Position numbers and translations under genes: made by a program | Part shown: positions 1-5,190 of the stretch, one piece after another | Layout: each line of letters begins with the position of its first letter | How positions within the stretch are numbered: position 1 is the first letter of the stretch | Notes under the pieces: model-generated | What the model saw: the letters and a program-made list of their open reading frames with translations, nothing else | The model's database searches: none | Told to the model about the DNA's origin: nothing | Assembly (NCBI GenBank): GCA_903835275.1 | Contig: CAILMK010000431.1 | Coordinates: forward strand, 1-5,190 | Reading direction: 5' to 3' | Length of the DNA: 5,190 nt | Origin: an uncultured bacterium | GTDB lineage: Bacteria; Bacteroidota; Bacteroidia; CAILMK01

Positions 1-529
1 TGAAGTTCTTAAAAATTGAATCATCCGGAACAAAGGTGATGATGGTACCGTTTTTTTCGTCAGTACCTTTTATTTTGAAGTCGTTGGTTATTTCGCCCTT
101 GTCAAATTCAACTACCTTCATCTTTCCCTCACGAACGGCCTCAACCCTGAAAAATTTGGACAAGGCGTTCACTGCCTTGGTACCTACCCCATTCAGTCCG
201 ACAGATTTTTGGAATGCCTTGCTATCGTACTTACCACCGGTATTTATCTTGGATACGCACTCAATGACCTTGCCCAGCGGAATGCCCCTGCCGAAGTCGC
301 GGACAAATACCTTATGATCGCTGATCTTGATGTCAATATTCTTGCCATAGCCCATTACAAACTCATCGATGCAGTTGTCTATCACCTCTTTAACAAGGAT
401 ATAGATACCATCATCCTGGGAGGAACCGTCCCCGAGTTTTCCTATATACATACCCGGGCGCAGGCGGATATGCTCGCGCCAATCCAGTGACCGTATGCTG
501 TCTTCGTTATATGCGTGTTGATTTTCCAT
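1..529 (-). CDS. parE: DNA topoisomerase IV subunit B (ParE), N-terminal part, runs off the window
   Basis: This is the ATPase subunit of topoisomerase IV, the type IIA enzyme that decatenates daughter chromosomes using ATP together with ParC. Only the first 176 residues are present, about a quarter of a usual ParE, and the frame is open to the window edge. The GHKL ATPase signatures are visible in order: RPGMYIG (24-30), the N-box EVIDNCIDE (48-56, with E48 as the likely catalytic base and N52 for Mg-ATP), the G1 box DFGRGIP (78-84), [11 protein letters not shown] (96-106), the G2 box [14 protein letters not shown] (111-124) and GTIITFVPD (161-169). The opening [20 protein letters not shown] and the GLNGVG form (rather than GLHGVG) match Bacteroidetes ParE as I know it, rather than GyrB. 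The start at 529 is the first ATG, has the expected N-terminal length, and lies about 27 bases after a TAnnTTTG motif. Nothing looks broken. The main alternative is GyrB, which I consider unlikely. Confidence 0.93.
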   Translation of the reverse strand, partial: MENQHAYNEDSIRSLDWREHIRLRPGMYIGKLGDGSSQDDGIYILVKEVIDNCIDEFVMGYGKNIDIKISDHKVFVRDFGRGIPLGKVIECVSKINTGGKYDSKAFQKSVGLNGVGTKAVNALSKFFRVEAVREGKMKVVEFDKGEITNDFKIKGTDEKNGTIITFVPDDSIFKNF

Positions 530-556
530 ATTCTATACTAATCTAATTTCCTGTGA

Positions 557-564
557 CAAAAATA
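557..564 (-). promoter_or_regulatory. Putative Bacteroidetes-type -7 promoter element for parE
   Basis: Read on the minus strand this is TATTTTTG, an exact match to the TAnnTTTG -7 consensus of the Bacteroidetes primary sigma factor. It would place transcription start near 550 and give a leader of about 20 bases before the parE ATG at 529. I see no good TTTG -33 box at the usual 19-21 base spacing, and the region is AT-rich, so a chance match is possible. Confidence 0.4.
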
Positions 565-618
565 ATGGATTTTTGTAGTCTTTACCATAAAAGCAAAACA
601 AAAAATGTGGCTTGCGCT

Positions 619-747
619 ATCGCGAGGCTCCTGCCTCGTGATGGTTATTTATCGGGCTCCCGCCCGATAGGAAGCAAGGCTGCAGCTCAATGTCATTGGG
701 TTATGAAGCTTCGTTCTTTTTGGGCGAGGGGTATAAAACCCCATCGC
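619..747. repeat. Cluster of three hairpins, REP-like palindromic element
   Basis: Hairpin 1 (619-642) pairs ATCGCGAGGC with GCCTCGTGAT around a TCCT loop, giving ten pairs including one G-T. Hairpin 2 (650-669) pairs TATCGGGC with GCCCGATA perfectly around a TCCC loop. Hairpins 1 and 2 share a GGCTCCYGCC core and sit 7 bases apart. Hairpin 3 (724-747) pairs GCGA with TCGC and GGGGT with ACCCC around an ATAAA loop, with one bulged A. The unit lies between two divergent promoters, where neither flanking gene needs a terminator, and none of the hairpins is followed by a clear T-run on the side that would matter. Short paired GC palindromes in intergenic DNA are typical of REP elements spread by RAYT transposases. 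That identity is inference, because no second copy is in this window. Confidence 0.55.
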
Positions 748-842
748 TTTAGATAGGCTAAATTATTTTTCTTAGAAACGGGCAAGGCTATTCAGGCATG
801 GACATCCTTATTACTGACTACTTACTACTGCCTCCTTCTTCG

Positions 843-850
843 TATCTTTG
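843..850 (+). promoter_or_regulatory. Putative Bacteroidetes-type -7 promoter element for the MmcQ/YjbR gene
   Basis: TATCTTTG matches the TAnnTTTG consensus exactly. Transcription would begin near 856, leaving a leader of about 12 bases before the ATG at 869. This is useful for start choice, because the upstream TTG at 848 falls inside the motif. No convincing TTTG -33 box is seen at 818-823. Confidence 0.5.
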
Positions 851-868
851 CTGTTTAAAGCTGAAAAG

Positions 869-1216
869 ATGGATGCCGAGAGCCTTCGCAATTACTGCCT
901 TTCAAAAAAAGCCGCCGAGGAAACGCTTCCTTTTGGGCCTGAAAACCTGGTGATGAAGGTGGGTGGAAAGATATTTGCGATTTTCCCGGTCGAACCGCCG
1001 TTTACTGTCAATTTAAAATGCGATCCCGAGCGTGCTGCGGAACTAAGAGAATAATACGACGCCATTCAACCGGGCTACCACATGAACAAAGCACACTGGA
1101 ATACAGTTATAATGGATGGCAGCCTTGGCGATAAAAAGATTAAGGAACTGATCGATCACTCCTACGAACTGATCGTGAAAAGTTTGCCAAAGAAATTGCA
1201 GGAGGAGCTCAGATAA
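869..1216 (+). pseudogene. MmcQ/YjbR family protein, interrupted by an in-frame stop
   Basis: The frame would encode about 115 residues, the usual size of this small DNA-binding-like (double-wing fold) family, whose biological role is not established. An in-frame TAA at 1052-1054 stops it after 61 residues. Before the stop are MDAESLRNYCLSKK, the ETLPFGPENLVMKVGGKIFA stretch (residues about 18-37) and the start of the DPERAAELRE helix. After the stop the same frame continues with YDAIQPGYHMNKAHWNTV, the best-conserved part of the family, and ends at the TAA at 1214-1216. Homologues normally carry K, R or Q at the stopped position, so a single CAA-to-TAA change would explain it. No frameshift or second lesion is visible, so the event is recent or is a sequence error. 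The ATG at 869 is chosen over the TTG at 848, which lies in the promoter motif. A restart at the ATG at 1082 would give only 44 residues. Confidence 0.8.
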
Positions 1217-1219
1217 ATG

Positions 1220-1379
1220 CGAATTGCGAATTGTCAATTGCGAATTATAAGCTCAAGGATACAAGAACAATACTCACTAAAAATAATTAATATTGAATTA
1301 GAATTATAAAATTGGAGTTTGTTTTTCATCCGCCGAGGCGGACGAAATTAACAATTCGCAATTGACAATTCGCAATTCG
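1220..1379. repeat. 160-bp element with perfect 27-bp inverted arms made of 7-bp units
   Basis: The left arm (1220-1246) is the exact reverse complement of the right arm (1353-1379). Each arm is a run of 7-base units: CGAATTG twice, then TCAATTG, then CGAATT. The 106 bases between the arms are AT-rich and carry a GC palindrome at 1324-1347. The element begins 3 bases after the end of the mmcQ frame and ends 12 bases before the methyltransferase ATG, so it fills nearly the whole gap. If transcribed it would form a long stem. There is no clean target-site duplication at the edges (AAAT occurs at 1215-1218 and 1380-1383 but is offset by one base on the left). It could be a MITE-like insertion or a lineage-specific intergenic repeat. 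Confidence 0.7.
1324..1347. repeat. GC-rich palindrome inside the AT-rich element
   Basis: TCCGCC (1329-1334) pairs with GGCGGA (1337-1342) across a GA loop. After one A/C mismatch, TTTC (1324-1327) pairs with GAAA (1344-1347). The G+C-rich core stands out from the surrounding A+T-rich DNA. No T-run follows on the plus strand, so it is a poor terminator for mmcQ. It may be a separate short dispersed palindrome nested between the arms. Confidence 0.5.
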
Positions 1380-1391
1380 AAATTCTACAAG

Positions 1392-2636
1392 ATGTCAATA
1401 TTCAACTTACGAAGTCTTATACGCGTAGCATGTCCAAAGAGGATAGCTCCTTACCTTGAACAGGAAGTCCTTGCGCTTGGATTCAATCCTGAAAAAGTAG
1501 ATGATACCGGATTGCAATTTCACGGAACGATCCAGGATTGCATGAAACTCAATTTGTGGTTACGCACTGCGCACAGGGTACTCTTTCTAATAAAAGAATT
1601 TCCTGCAACTAATCCGGATGATTTATACAAAGTACTGGTTGAAATTCCATGGGAGGAATACATTCCTGCGGATGGATATATTACCATTGGCTCGCATGTA
1701 TTGGAAGAAAGCATTCGTGATACGCGCTTTGCAAATCTGCGTGTAAAGGATGCAATCGTTGACCGCATTGCGGAAAAAACCGCCAAGCGTCCTGATTCCG
1801 GGCCGCTGGATGATAAAACGGTTTTATTTTTACATTGGAAAGAAGGACAGGCTTCCATATTTTTTGATACATCAGGAGCTACACTTGCAAGACATGGTTA
1901 CAGACAAGTACCATGGAAAGCACCAATGCAGGAAACACTTGCTGCGGCAACTATTCTGGCAACGGGTTATGACGGAACACAAAATTTCATCAATCCGATG
2001 TGTGGAAGTGGAACACTAGCCATTGAAGCCGCGTTGATCGCGACGAATACCGCGCCGGGATTAATGCACAGCAATTATGGTTTCATGCACCTGATCGGTT
2101 ATGAGCCTGATGTGTGGAAAGAATTGCGCAAGGACGCATTAACTTCTGTAAAGGAAGCGCCGAAAGGAAAAATTATTGCTACGGATATTCATGGTGGTGC
2201 CATTAATGCCGCGCGTGAAAATGCACGTCTTGCAGAAGTGGATGATATTATTGAATTCAAGGTACGCCCTTTTGAAGAAACATTTTTACCTGCCAATGGC
2301 GGTATCATGATCATGAACCCTGCTTATGGTGAACGCCTCGGGGAAAATGATGAACTGGTTCCTCTTTACAAATCCATCGGTGATTTTCTGAAACAAAAAG
2401 CCCAGGGGTATATGGCTTATATTTTCACAGGAAATATGGAGCTTGCCAAGGTTATAGGACTGAAAGCAAAACGCCGCTTGGAATTTTACAACGCAAATAT
2501 TGATTGCCGTCTGTTGGAATACGTATTATACCAGGGCAGCAAACGCATTCCCGGCGGAGATAAACGCGGACAGGAAATCACTGAAGAAGTAAAACCTGAA
2601 GATGCACCGGATGATACTATAGATTTGGAATTGTAG
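1392..2636 (+). CDS. THUMP domain-containing class I SAM-dependent RNA methyltransferase (RlmL/Trm14 type)
   Basis: A 414-residue protein of the COG0116 family, often labelled 'N6-adenine-specific DNA methylase' but whose studied members make N2-methylguanosine in RNA: E. coli RlmL on 23S rRNA G2445 and Trm14/TrmN on tRNA position 6. Which substrate applies here cannot be read from the sequence. Residues about 10-65 form the N-terminal ferredoxin-like part (CPKRIAPYLEQEVLALGF). THUMP covers about 65-165. The Rossmann methyltransferase domain covers about 180-380, with SAM-binding motif I FINPMCGSGTLAIEAAL (199-215), an acidic strand end ATDIHGGAINAARENA (263-278) and motif IV MNPAYGER (308-315). 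Motif IV is normally NPPY, and here the second Pro is Ala. The conserved tail SRR-like segment appears as KAKRRLEFYNANIDCRLLEY (358-377). The last 30 or so residues are charged and probably disordered. The start at ATG 1392 is preferred over TTG 1362, which lies inside the inverted repeat. The N-terminal RlmK-like fusion seen in gamma-proteobacteria is absent. Confidence 0.88.
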   Translation: MSIFNLRSLIRVACPKRIAPYLEQEVLALGFNPEKVDDTGLQFHGTIQDCMKLNLWLRTAHRVLFLIKEFPATNPDDLYKVLVEIPWEEYIPADGYITIGSHVLEESIRDTRFANLRVKDAIVDRIAEKTAKRPDSGPLDDKTVLFLHWKEGQASIFFDTSGATLARHGYRQVPWKAPMQETLAAATILATGYDGTQNFINPMCGSGTLAIEAALIATNTAPGLMHSNYGFMHLIGYEPDVWKELRKDALTSVKEAPKGKIIATDIHGGAINAARENARLAEVDDIIEFKVRPFEETFLPANGGIMIMNPAYGERLGENDELVPLYKSIGDFLKQKAQGYMAYIFTGNMELAKVIGLKAKRRLEFYNANIDCRLLEYVLYQGSKRIPGGDKRGQEITEEVKPEDAPDDTIDLEL

Positions 2637-2639
2637 AGG

Positions 2640-2659
2640 AGTAAGTAGTAAGGAATAAG
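2640..2659 (+). repeat. Short AGTAAGTAGT-type repeat, right copy
   Basis: This 20-base stretch starts four bases after the methyltransferase stop codon. It matches the reverse complement of 807-826 at 18 of 20 positions (shared AGTAAGTAGT and AATAAG blocks). It is low in complexity and built on GTA/TAA steps, so chance similarity cannot be excluded. The two copies bracket the mmcQ-methyltransferase pair in opposite orientation. Confidence 0.35.
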
Positions 2660-2679
2660 TAATCAGAGCCCAAAAATAA

Positions 2680-2706
2680 CTAACGCCCGCGAATGGCGGG
2701 CGTTAG
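2680..2706 (-). terminator. Rho-independent-type terminator hairpin between convergent genes
   Basis: CTAACGCCCGC (2680-2690) pairs perfectly with GCGGGCGTTAG (2696-2706) around a GAATG loop, giving an 11-bp GC-rich stem. Read on the minus strand the stem is followed directly by TTATTTTT, a good T-tract for ending the leftward transcript whose last gene stops at 2762. On the plus side the next bases are CAACTATACT, so it may only weakly stop the methyltransferase transcript, 44 bases after its stop codon. Confidence 0.8.
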
Positions 2707-2761
2707 CAACTATACTATTAGATTTTCCAAATATTCAAGACTTTGAAAATCACAAATCCAA

Positions 2762-4195
2762 TTAGTATTTAATGATCTTCTTTGATTTCAATCCATCATC
2801 ATCGGAATAGCTTATTACATAAATGGCTTTGGAAAGTCCGGCCATGCTTAGTGAAACATTGGTGGTTCCATCATTTACTGTTATTTTCTGAACAGCGATC
2901 TGGTTTCCCTGCATATCCGTTACGATGACAGTTGCTTCTTTTTCTTCACTTGAATTAATAGTTAGATACGCCCTGTCATCACCGGAATTGTACCAGACCT
3001 TTATATCTTCCAAGCTGTGCTGGTCACCGGATAATTTAATGGAACGTATGGGTGAATAAGTGAACTTACCATTATAATCCACCTGCTTCAGGCGGTAGTA
3101 AAGTATACTTGTATTCATAAGGTCAACATTGTTATCACTGTAATGATAATTGTGTTCGTCCTGCGTAGACCCATAACCGTTTTCACGGGAAATTGCATCC
3201 CATTTTTTTGTATCATCGGATCGCTCAATATCAAAATAGTTATTGTTTATTTCCGAAGCTGTAGTCCAGTCAAGCACTGCATCAGATTTTACGAGCCTTG
3301 CTGTAAATACAGTGAGGATAACCGGCAGTGGTGTGGATTTGCTGCCAAGCGTCCATCTACTCAGACTATCAACGCCAATTTTGCTTACTTGATAACCGGA
3401 TGAATTCCGACTTGTAAACCCTGAATATTTCCAGGTTATACCTCCATCTTCAGAACTATACAAAGCAAGGTCATTTTGTGAAATCCCATTCAGCTCTCCA
3501 TAAAAATAATGAAAGTTAATATATAGCCCCAAATGCTTATCATTTTCCGGAGTAATATCAAAATAGCGTGCCACTCCTGTGGTGCCATTGCCATGTTGTA
3601 TCGCATTAGGCCCTGTGACCCTTACAATGCTCGTAAATCCCGGAGTTGTTGCCGAGGTGGTAATATCAAAACCCATGTTGCCGAATGTATACGTACTATT
3701 GGAGGCAAGATATTTTTGCATCTTGACTTGTCCGGTTACATTATATGCAGAATCTTCCTGGAGCGTTGCAGTAGAATCCAAACGAAGAGTATCCGTACCG
3801 GTGCTTAGTGTTCCTTTAGAAATTAATAATTTTCCTTTTATGTATGCATCGCTTTGGAGAGTCTTGGTTCCTCCGTTTGTAATGCTGAAATTATTATAAC
3901 TTAAACCTGCAATATTCTGATTCCCGGTTCCTGATGCAATAAAAGTATCTGTGCCACTATACATCATATCAATTGCTCCCGTCCAATTGCTATCCACGCG
4001 CAGGATGCCATCATTGCGCATCCAGGGTTTGCGACTCCTGTTATCTATGTTATCAAAGTTTCCATTCACCACCAGTATCGTATTATTCTTTATCGATATG
4101 GTATCACCTTTGTTAGTGATTTGCGCCGTTGCAGAGTGTGTAAACACACAGCAGAATATGGCAAGCAAACAAAGGGGTATTGTATATTTTTTCAT
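2762..4195 (-). CDS. Secreted protein with T9SS type A-like C-terminal sorting domain
   Basis: A 477-residue exported protein of unknown specific function. It opens with a signal peptide, MKKYTIPLCLLAIFCCVF and then THSATAQ, with cleavage likely after about residue 24-25. I start at ATG 4195 because it gives this classic n-region; an in-frame ATG at 4210 adds MNDYK and cannot be excluded. Residues about 30-165 are Thr/Ser/Asn-rich with alternating beta pattern (TISIKNNTILVVNGNF, GNQNIAGLSYNNFSITNGG), as in many Bacteroidetes surface proteins with beta-helix-like bodies. Residues about 165-285 include the FGNMGFDITTSATTPGFTSI and LYSSEDGGITWKYSG stretches. Then comes LPVILTVFTARL (290-301) and an immunoglobulin-like module, SEINNNYFDIERS to YYRLKQVDYNGKFTYS (314-381). 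This linker-module combination commonly precedes T9SS signals. The last 80 residues (EDIKVWYNSGDD to KSKKIIKY) fit the type A sorting domain, ending in the typical KKIIKY, but the usual YPNP box is replaced by WYNSGDD. It is the last gene of a likely two-gene operon. Confidence 0.85.
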   Translation of the reverse strand: MKKYTIPLCLLAIFCCVFTHSATAQITNKGDTISIKNNTILVVNGNFDNIDNRSRKPWMRNDGILRVDSNWTGAIDMMYSGTDTFIASGTGNQNIAGLSYNNFSITNGGTKTLQSDAYIKGKLLISKGTLSTGTDTLRLDSTATLQEDSAYNVTGQVKMQKYLASNSTYTFGNMGFDITTSATTPGFTSIVRVTGPNAIQHGNGTTGVARYFDITPENDKHLGLYINFHYFYGELNGISQNDLALYSSEDGGITWKYSGFTSRNSSGYQVSKIGVDSLSRWTLGSKSTPLPVILTVFTARLVKSDAVLDWTTASEINNNYFDIERSDDTKKWDAISRENGYGSTQDEHNYHYSDNNVDLMNTSILYYRLKQVDYNGKFTYSPIRSIKLSGDQHSLEDIKVWYNSGDDRAYLTINSSEEKEATVIVTDMQGNQIAVQKITVNDGTTNVSLSMAGLSKAIYVISYSDDDGLKSKKIIKY

Positions 4196-4246
4196 TTTAT
4201 AATCATTCATAATTTTAAATTTTAAAAGTTCAAAACGAAGAATGAT
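4196..4246 (-). other. Short AT-rich spacer inside the leftward gene pair
   Basis: 51 bases separate the stop codon of the repeat-protein gene (4247-4249) from the start of the secreted-protein gene (36 if the ATG at 4210 is used). The spacer is almost all A and T, with no hairpin followed by a T-run and no Shine-Dalgarno site. A TCGTTTTG on the minus strand is one base off the TAnnTTTG consensus. Cotranscription is the simplest reading. Confidence 0.5.
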
Positions 4247-5190
4247 TTAGAATGTCCACCAGTTTTTCCCATCTGAATACAGACGTACTGCTGTTCCCGC
4301 TGATGCTTTGGGCAGTGTAGTGGTTCCGTCTATGGTTTGTGAAGAAGTAGTTGCTATTGATACGGCTGTTCCAGAAGTAAATTCCGCCTTGATTATATAT
4401 TGGCGGCCTGCATCAAAACCTGTTGCATCCGGAAGTGTAATGGTAATACCCGCTGTAGTTGCACCAATCAGGTAATCTGTATTGGTAGCAGAATAGCTAC
4501 TGCTTGCAGCAGTACGCTTAAAACTTATACTTCCGCCTACAGTCAATGTAGACGTAGAACCTGTGCAACCAATTCCTACATTGGTACCGGAAGCACCCAG
4601 TATGATTGAATTGCTCCTGCTCACTTTTGCATTGTACCCAATTGCAACTGCATTAGTAAGCCCTGTAATAGATGCATCTGCACTATCACCAATAAAGGTA
4701 TTATGTGAACCTGTGTACGCTTGTCCTGCATAATTACCCACATAGGTATTTCCTACACCTGTGGTATTTGTATAACCTGCATTATATCCAAGGAAAGTAT
4801 TGTTGTTACCGCTATTGTTGTAACCACTTTGGTAACCTTCAATTACTCCATAACTGAAAGTTCCTGAGAATCCGGCCTGGTAACCTGATATTTCATTATA
4901 CGATCCTGTTGTGTTATTATACATTGCATTGTAACCTATGGCAACATTTCGGGTACCGGTTGTATTATTATAACCGCTTTGCATTCCGGAAAAATGATTT
5001 TTTTCGCCTGTGGTATTTTTCATACCTGCATTGTTACCTTCAAAATGATTGTAGCTACCGGTGGAATTATTATAACCTGCCTGTTGTCCGCTGAAGTAGT
5101 TATTGGAACCTGTATTATAGAAACCTGTATAGTAACCGATGAACTGGTTACCAGTGCCGGAAGTATTGGTATATCCCGCGGAATTTCCAA
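4247..5190 (-). CDS. Tandem 17-residue repeat fibre or adhesin-like protein, 5' part beyond the window
   Basis: The frame is open to the window edge, so the N-terminus and any signal peptide are missing; 313 residues are visible. Residues 1-188 are about eleven full repeats of 16-17 residues with the consensus YNNTTGSxNxFxGYxAG, for example YNNTTGSYNEISGYQAG. The array then passes into NAVAIGYNAK VSRSNSIILG (179-198), which resembles the YadA head motif, and TNVGIGCTGSTSTLTVGGSI (202-221), a variant of the GIGTTxPxxxLxV segment common before tail-fibre domains. Residues about 228-313 (SATNTDYLIGATTAGITITL to LYSDGKNWWTF) match the small C-terminal domain often seen on phage tail and surface-fibre proteins. 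A left-handed beta-roll, possibly trimeric, is the likely fold (inference). No T9SS sorting signal or S74 intramolecular chaperone is present at the C-terminus. The ATG at 5021-5023 lies inside a repeat and is not the start. The gene precedes the secreted T9SS-type protein in the same direction. Confidence 0.8.
   Translation of the reverse strand, partial: GNSAGYTNTSGTGNQFIGYYTGFYNTGSNNYFSGQQAGYNNSTGSYNHFEGNNAGMKNTTGEKNHFSGMQSGYNNTTGTRNVAIGYNAMYNNTTGSYNEISGYQAGFSGTFSYGVIEGYQSGYNNSGNNNTFLGYNAGYTNTTGVGNTYVGNYAGQAYTGSHNTFIGDSADASITGLTNAVAIGYNAKVSRSNSIILGASGTNVGIGCTGSTSTLTVGGSISFKRTAASSSYSATNTDYLIGATTAGITITLPDATGFDAGRQYIIKAEFTSGTAVSIATTSSQTIDGTTTLPKASAGTAVRLYSDGKNWWTF
4625..5190 (-). repeat. Diverged 48/51-bp tandem coding repeat array
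   Basis: The DNA encodes the 16-17 residue Gly/Asn/Thr repeats described for the fibre-like gene. Recurring minus-strand words such as GGTTATAATAAT and AATACCACAGG appear about every 48 or 51 bases. Copies are well diverged at the nucleotide level, with one-codon length differences at four units, so this is an old protein-level array rather than a recent slippage product. It continues past the window edge. Confidence 0.75.

Larger units (their letters stand above)
530..868. other. Intergenic region between the divergent parE and mmcQ genes, no credible gene
   Basis: This 339-base stretch separates two genes transcribed away from each other. From left to right it holds the putative parE promoter, three hairpins (619-642, 650-669, 724-747), a short AGTAAGTAGT-like repeat on the minus strand (807-826) and the putative mmcQ promoter. 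The only open frame of any length (553-756) starts with GTG inside the promoter region and is read straight through the hairpins, so I do not call it. I see no tRNA, riboswitch or small-RNA structure beyond the hairpins. Confidence 0.6.

Noticed and set aside
209..490. Plus-strand frame opposite parE
   Set aside because: It is a shadow of the parE GHKL domain, whose motifs are unmistakable on the minus strand.
619..669. Hairpins 1 and 2 as rho-independent terminators
   Set aside because: Both neighbouring genes are transcribed away from this site, and no strong T-run follows either stem.
553..756. Open frame of 67 codons between parE and mmcQ
   Set aside because: It starts with GTG in the putative parE promoter and is translated straight through all three hairpins; the protein has no recognisable features.
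848..868. TTG as the start of the MmcQ/YjbR gene
   Set aside because: It falls inside the TATCTTTG promoter motif, and the family's usual N-terminus matches the ATG at 869.
1043..1237. Minus-strand frame opposite the 3' half of mmcQ
   Set aside because: It begins in the repeat arm and is antisense to conserved MmcQ coding sequence.
1215..1383. AAAT target-site duplication proving the 160-bp element is a transposon insertion
   Set aside because: The left AAAT is one base away from the arm and the right one abuts it; in AT-rich DNA this is not convincing.
1362..1391. TTG start adding ten residues to the methyltransferase
   Set aside because: The extension is read from the inverted repeat arm; the same MTIRNS peptide appears on the opposite strand from the other arm at 1237, so it is repeat-derived. 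ATG 1392 gives the normal N-terminus.
3143..4202. Several plus-strand frames opposite the secreted T9SS-type gene
   Set aside because: They overlap a continuous minus-strand gene with signal peptide and sorting domain, and have no recognisable protein features.
4909..5023. ATG at 5023 as the start of the repeat protein
   Set aside because: It is a Met replacing Tyr at the first position of one repeat unit; the same repeats continue upstream in frame to the window edge.
4625..5190. CRISPR-like periodic repeat
   Set aside because: The period reflects 16-17 codon protein repeats; units are diverged and contiguous, with no identical repeats separated by unique spacers.

Overview
The window looks like a chromosomal segment from a member of the Bacteroidetes (Bacteroidota). 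Four things in the sequence point that way. The partial topoisomerase IV subunit B has the phylum's characteristic N-terminus. Two exact TAnnTTTG promoter -7 motifs lie upstream of genes. No clear Shine-Dalgarno sites are visible. One secreted protein ends in a type IX secretion (T9SS) sorting-like domain. I cannot name the genus; a Chitinophagaceae-like lineage is only a guess.

Left part (1-1391). The 5' portion of parE runs leftward off the window. Diverging from it is a small MmcQ/YjbR-family gene whose reading frame is cut by one in-frame TAA in otherwise intact, conserved sequence. The 339-base gap between the two starts (530-868) holds outward-facing promoter-like motifs and three closely spaced hairpins that resemble a REP-type dispersed repeat. 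After the broken gene comes a 160-bp intergenic element bounded by perfect 27-bp inverted arms built from 7-bp units, with a GC-rich palindrome inside.

Middle (1392-2761). A complete THUMP-domain RNA methyltransferase of the RlmL/Trm14 type reads rightward. It converges on the next leftward gene, and a strong hairpin between them probably terminates the leftward transcript.

Right part (2762-5190). Two leftward genes separated by about 50 bases probably form an operon. The upstream one is cut by the window edge. It encodes a tandem 17-residue Gly/Asn-rich repeat protein that passes into a YadA-head-like stretch and a phage-tail-type C-terminal domain. The downstream one encodes a secreted protein with a signal peptide, a beta-rich body and a T9SS type-A-like C-terminus. 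Together they suggest a cell-surface or appendage function, which is inference.

I found no RNA gene, CRISPR array, transposase or defence system. The most notable points are the nonsense-broken mmcQ gene, the two kinds of palindromic intergenic element, and the repeat-fibre/T9SS gene pair.
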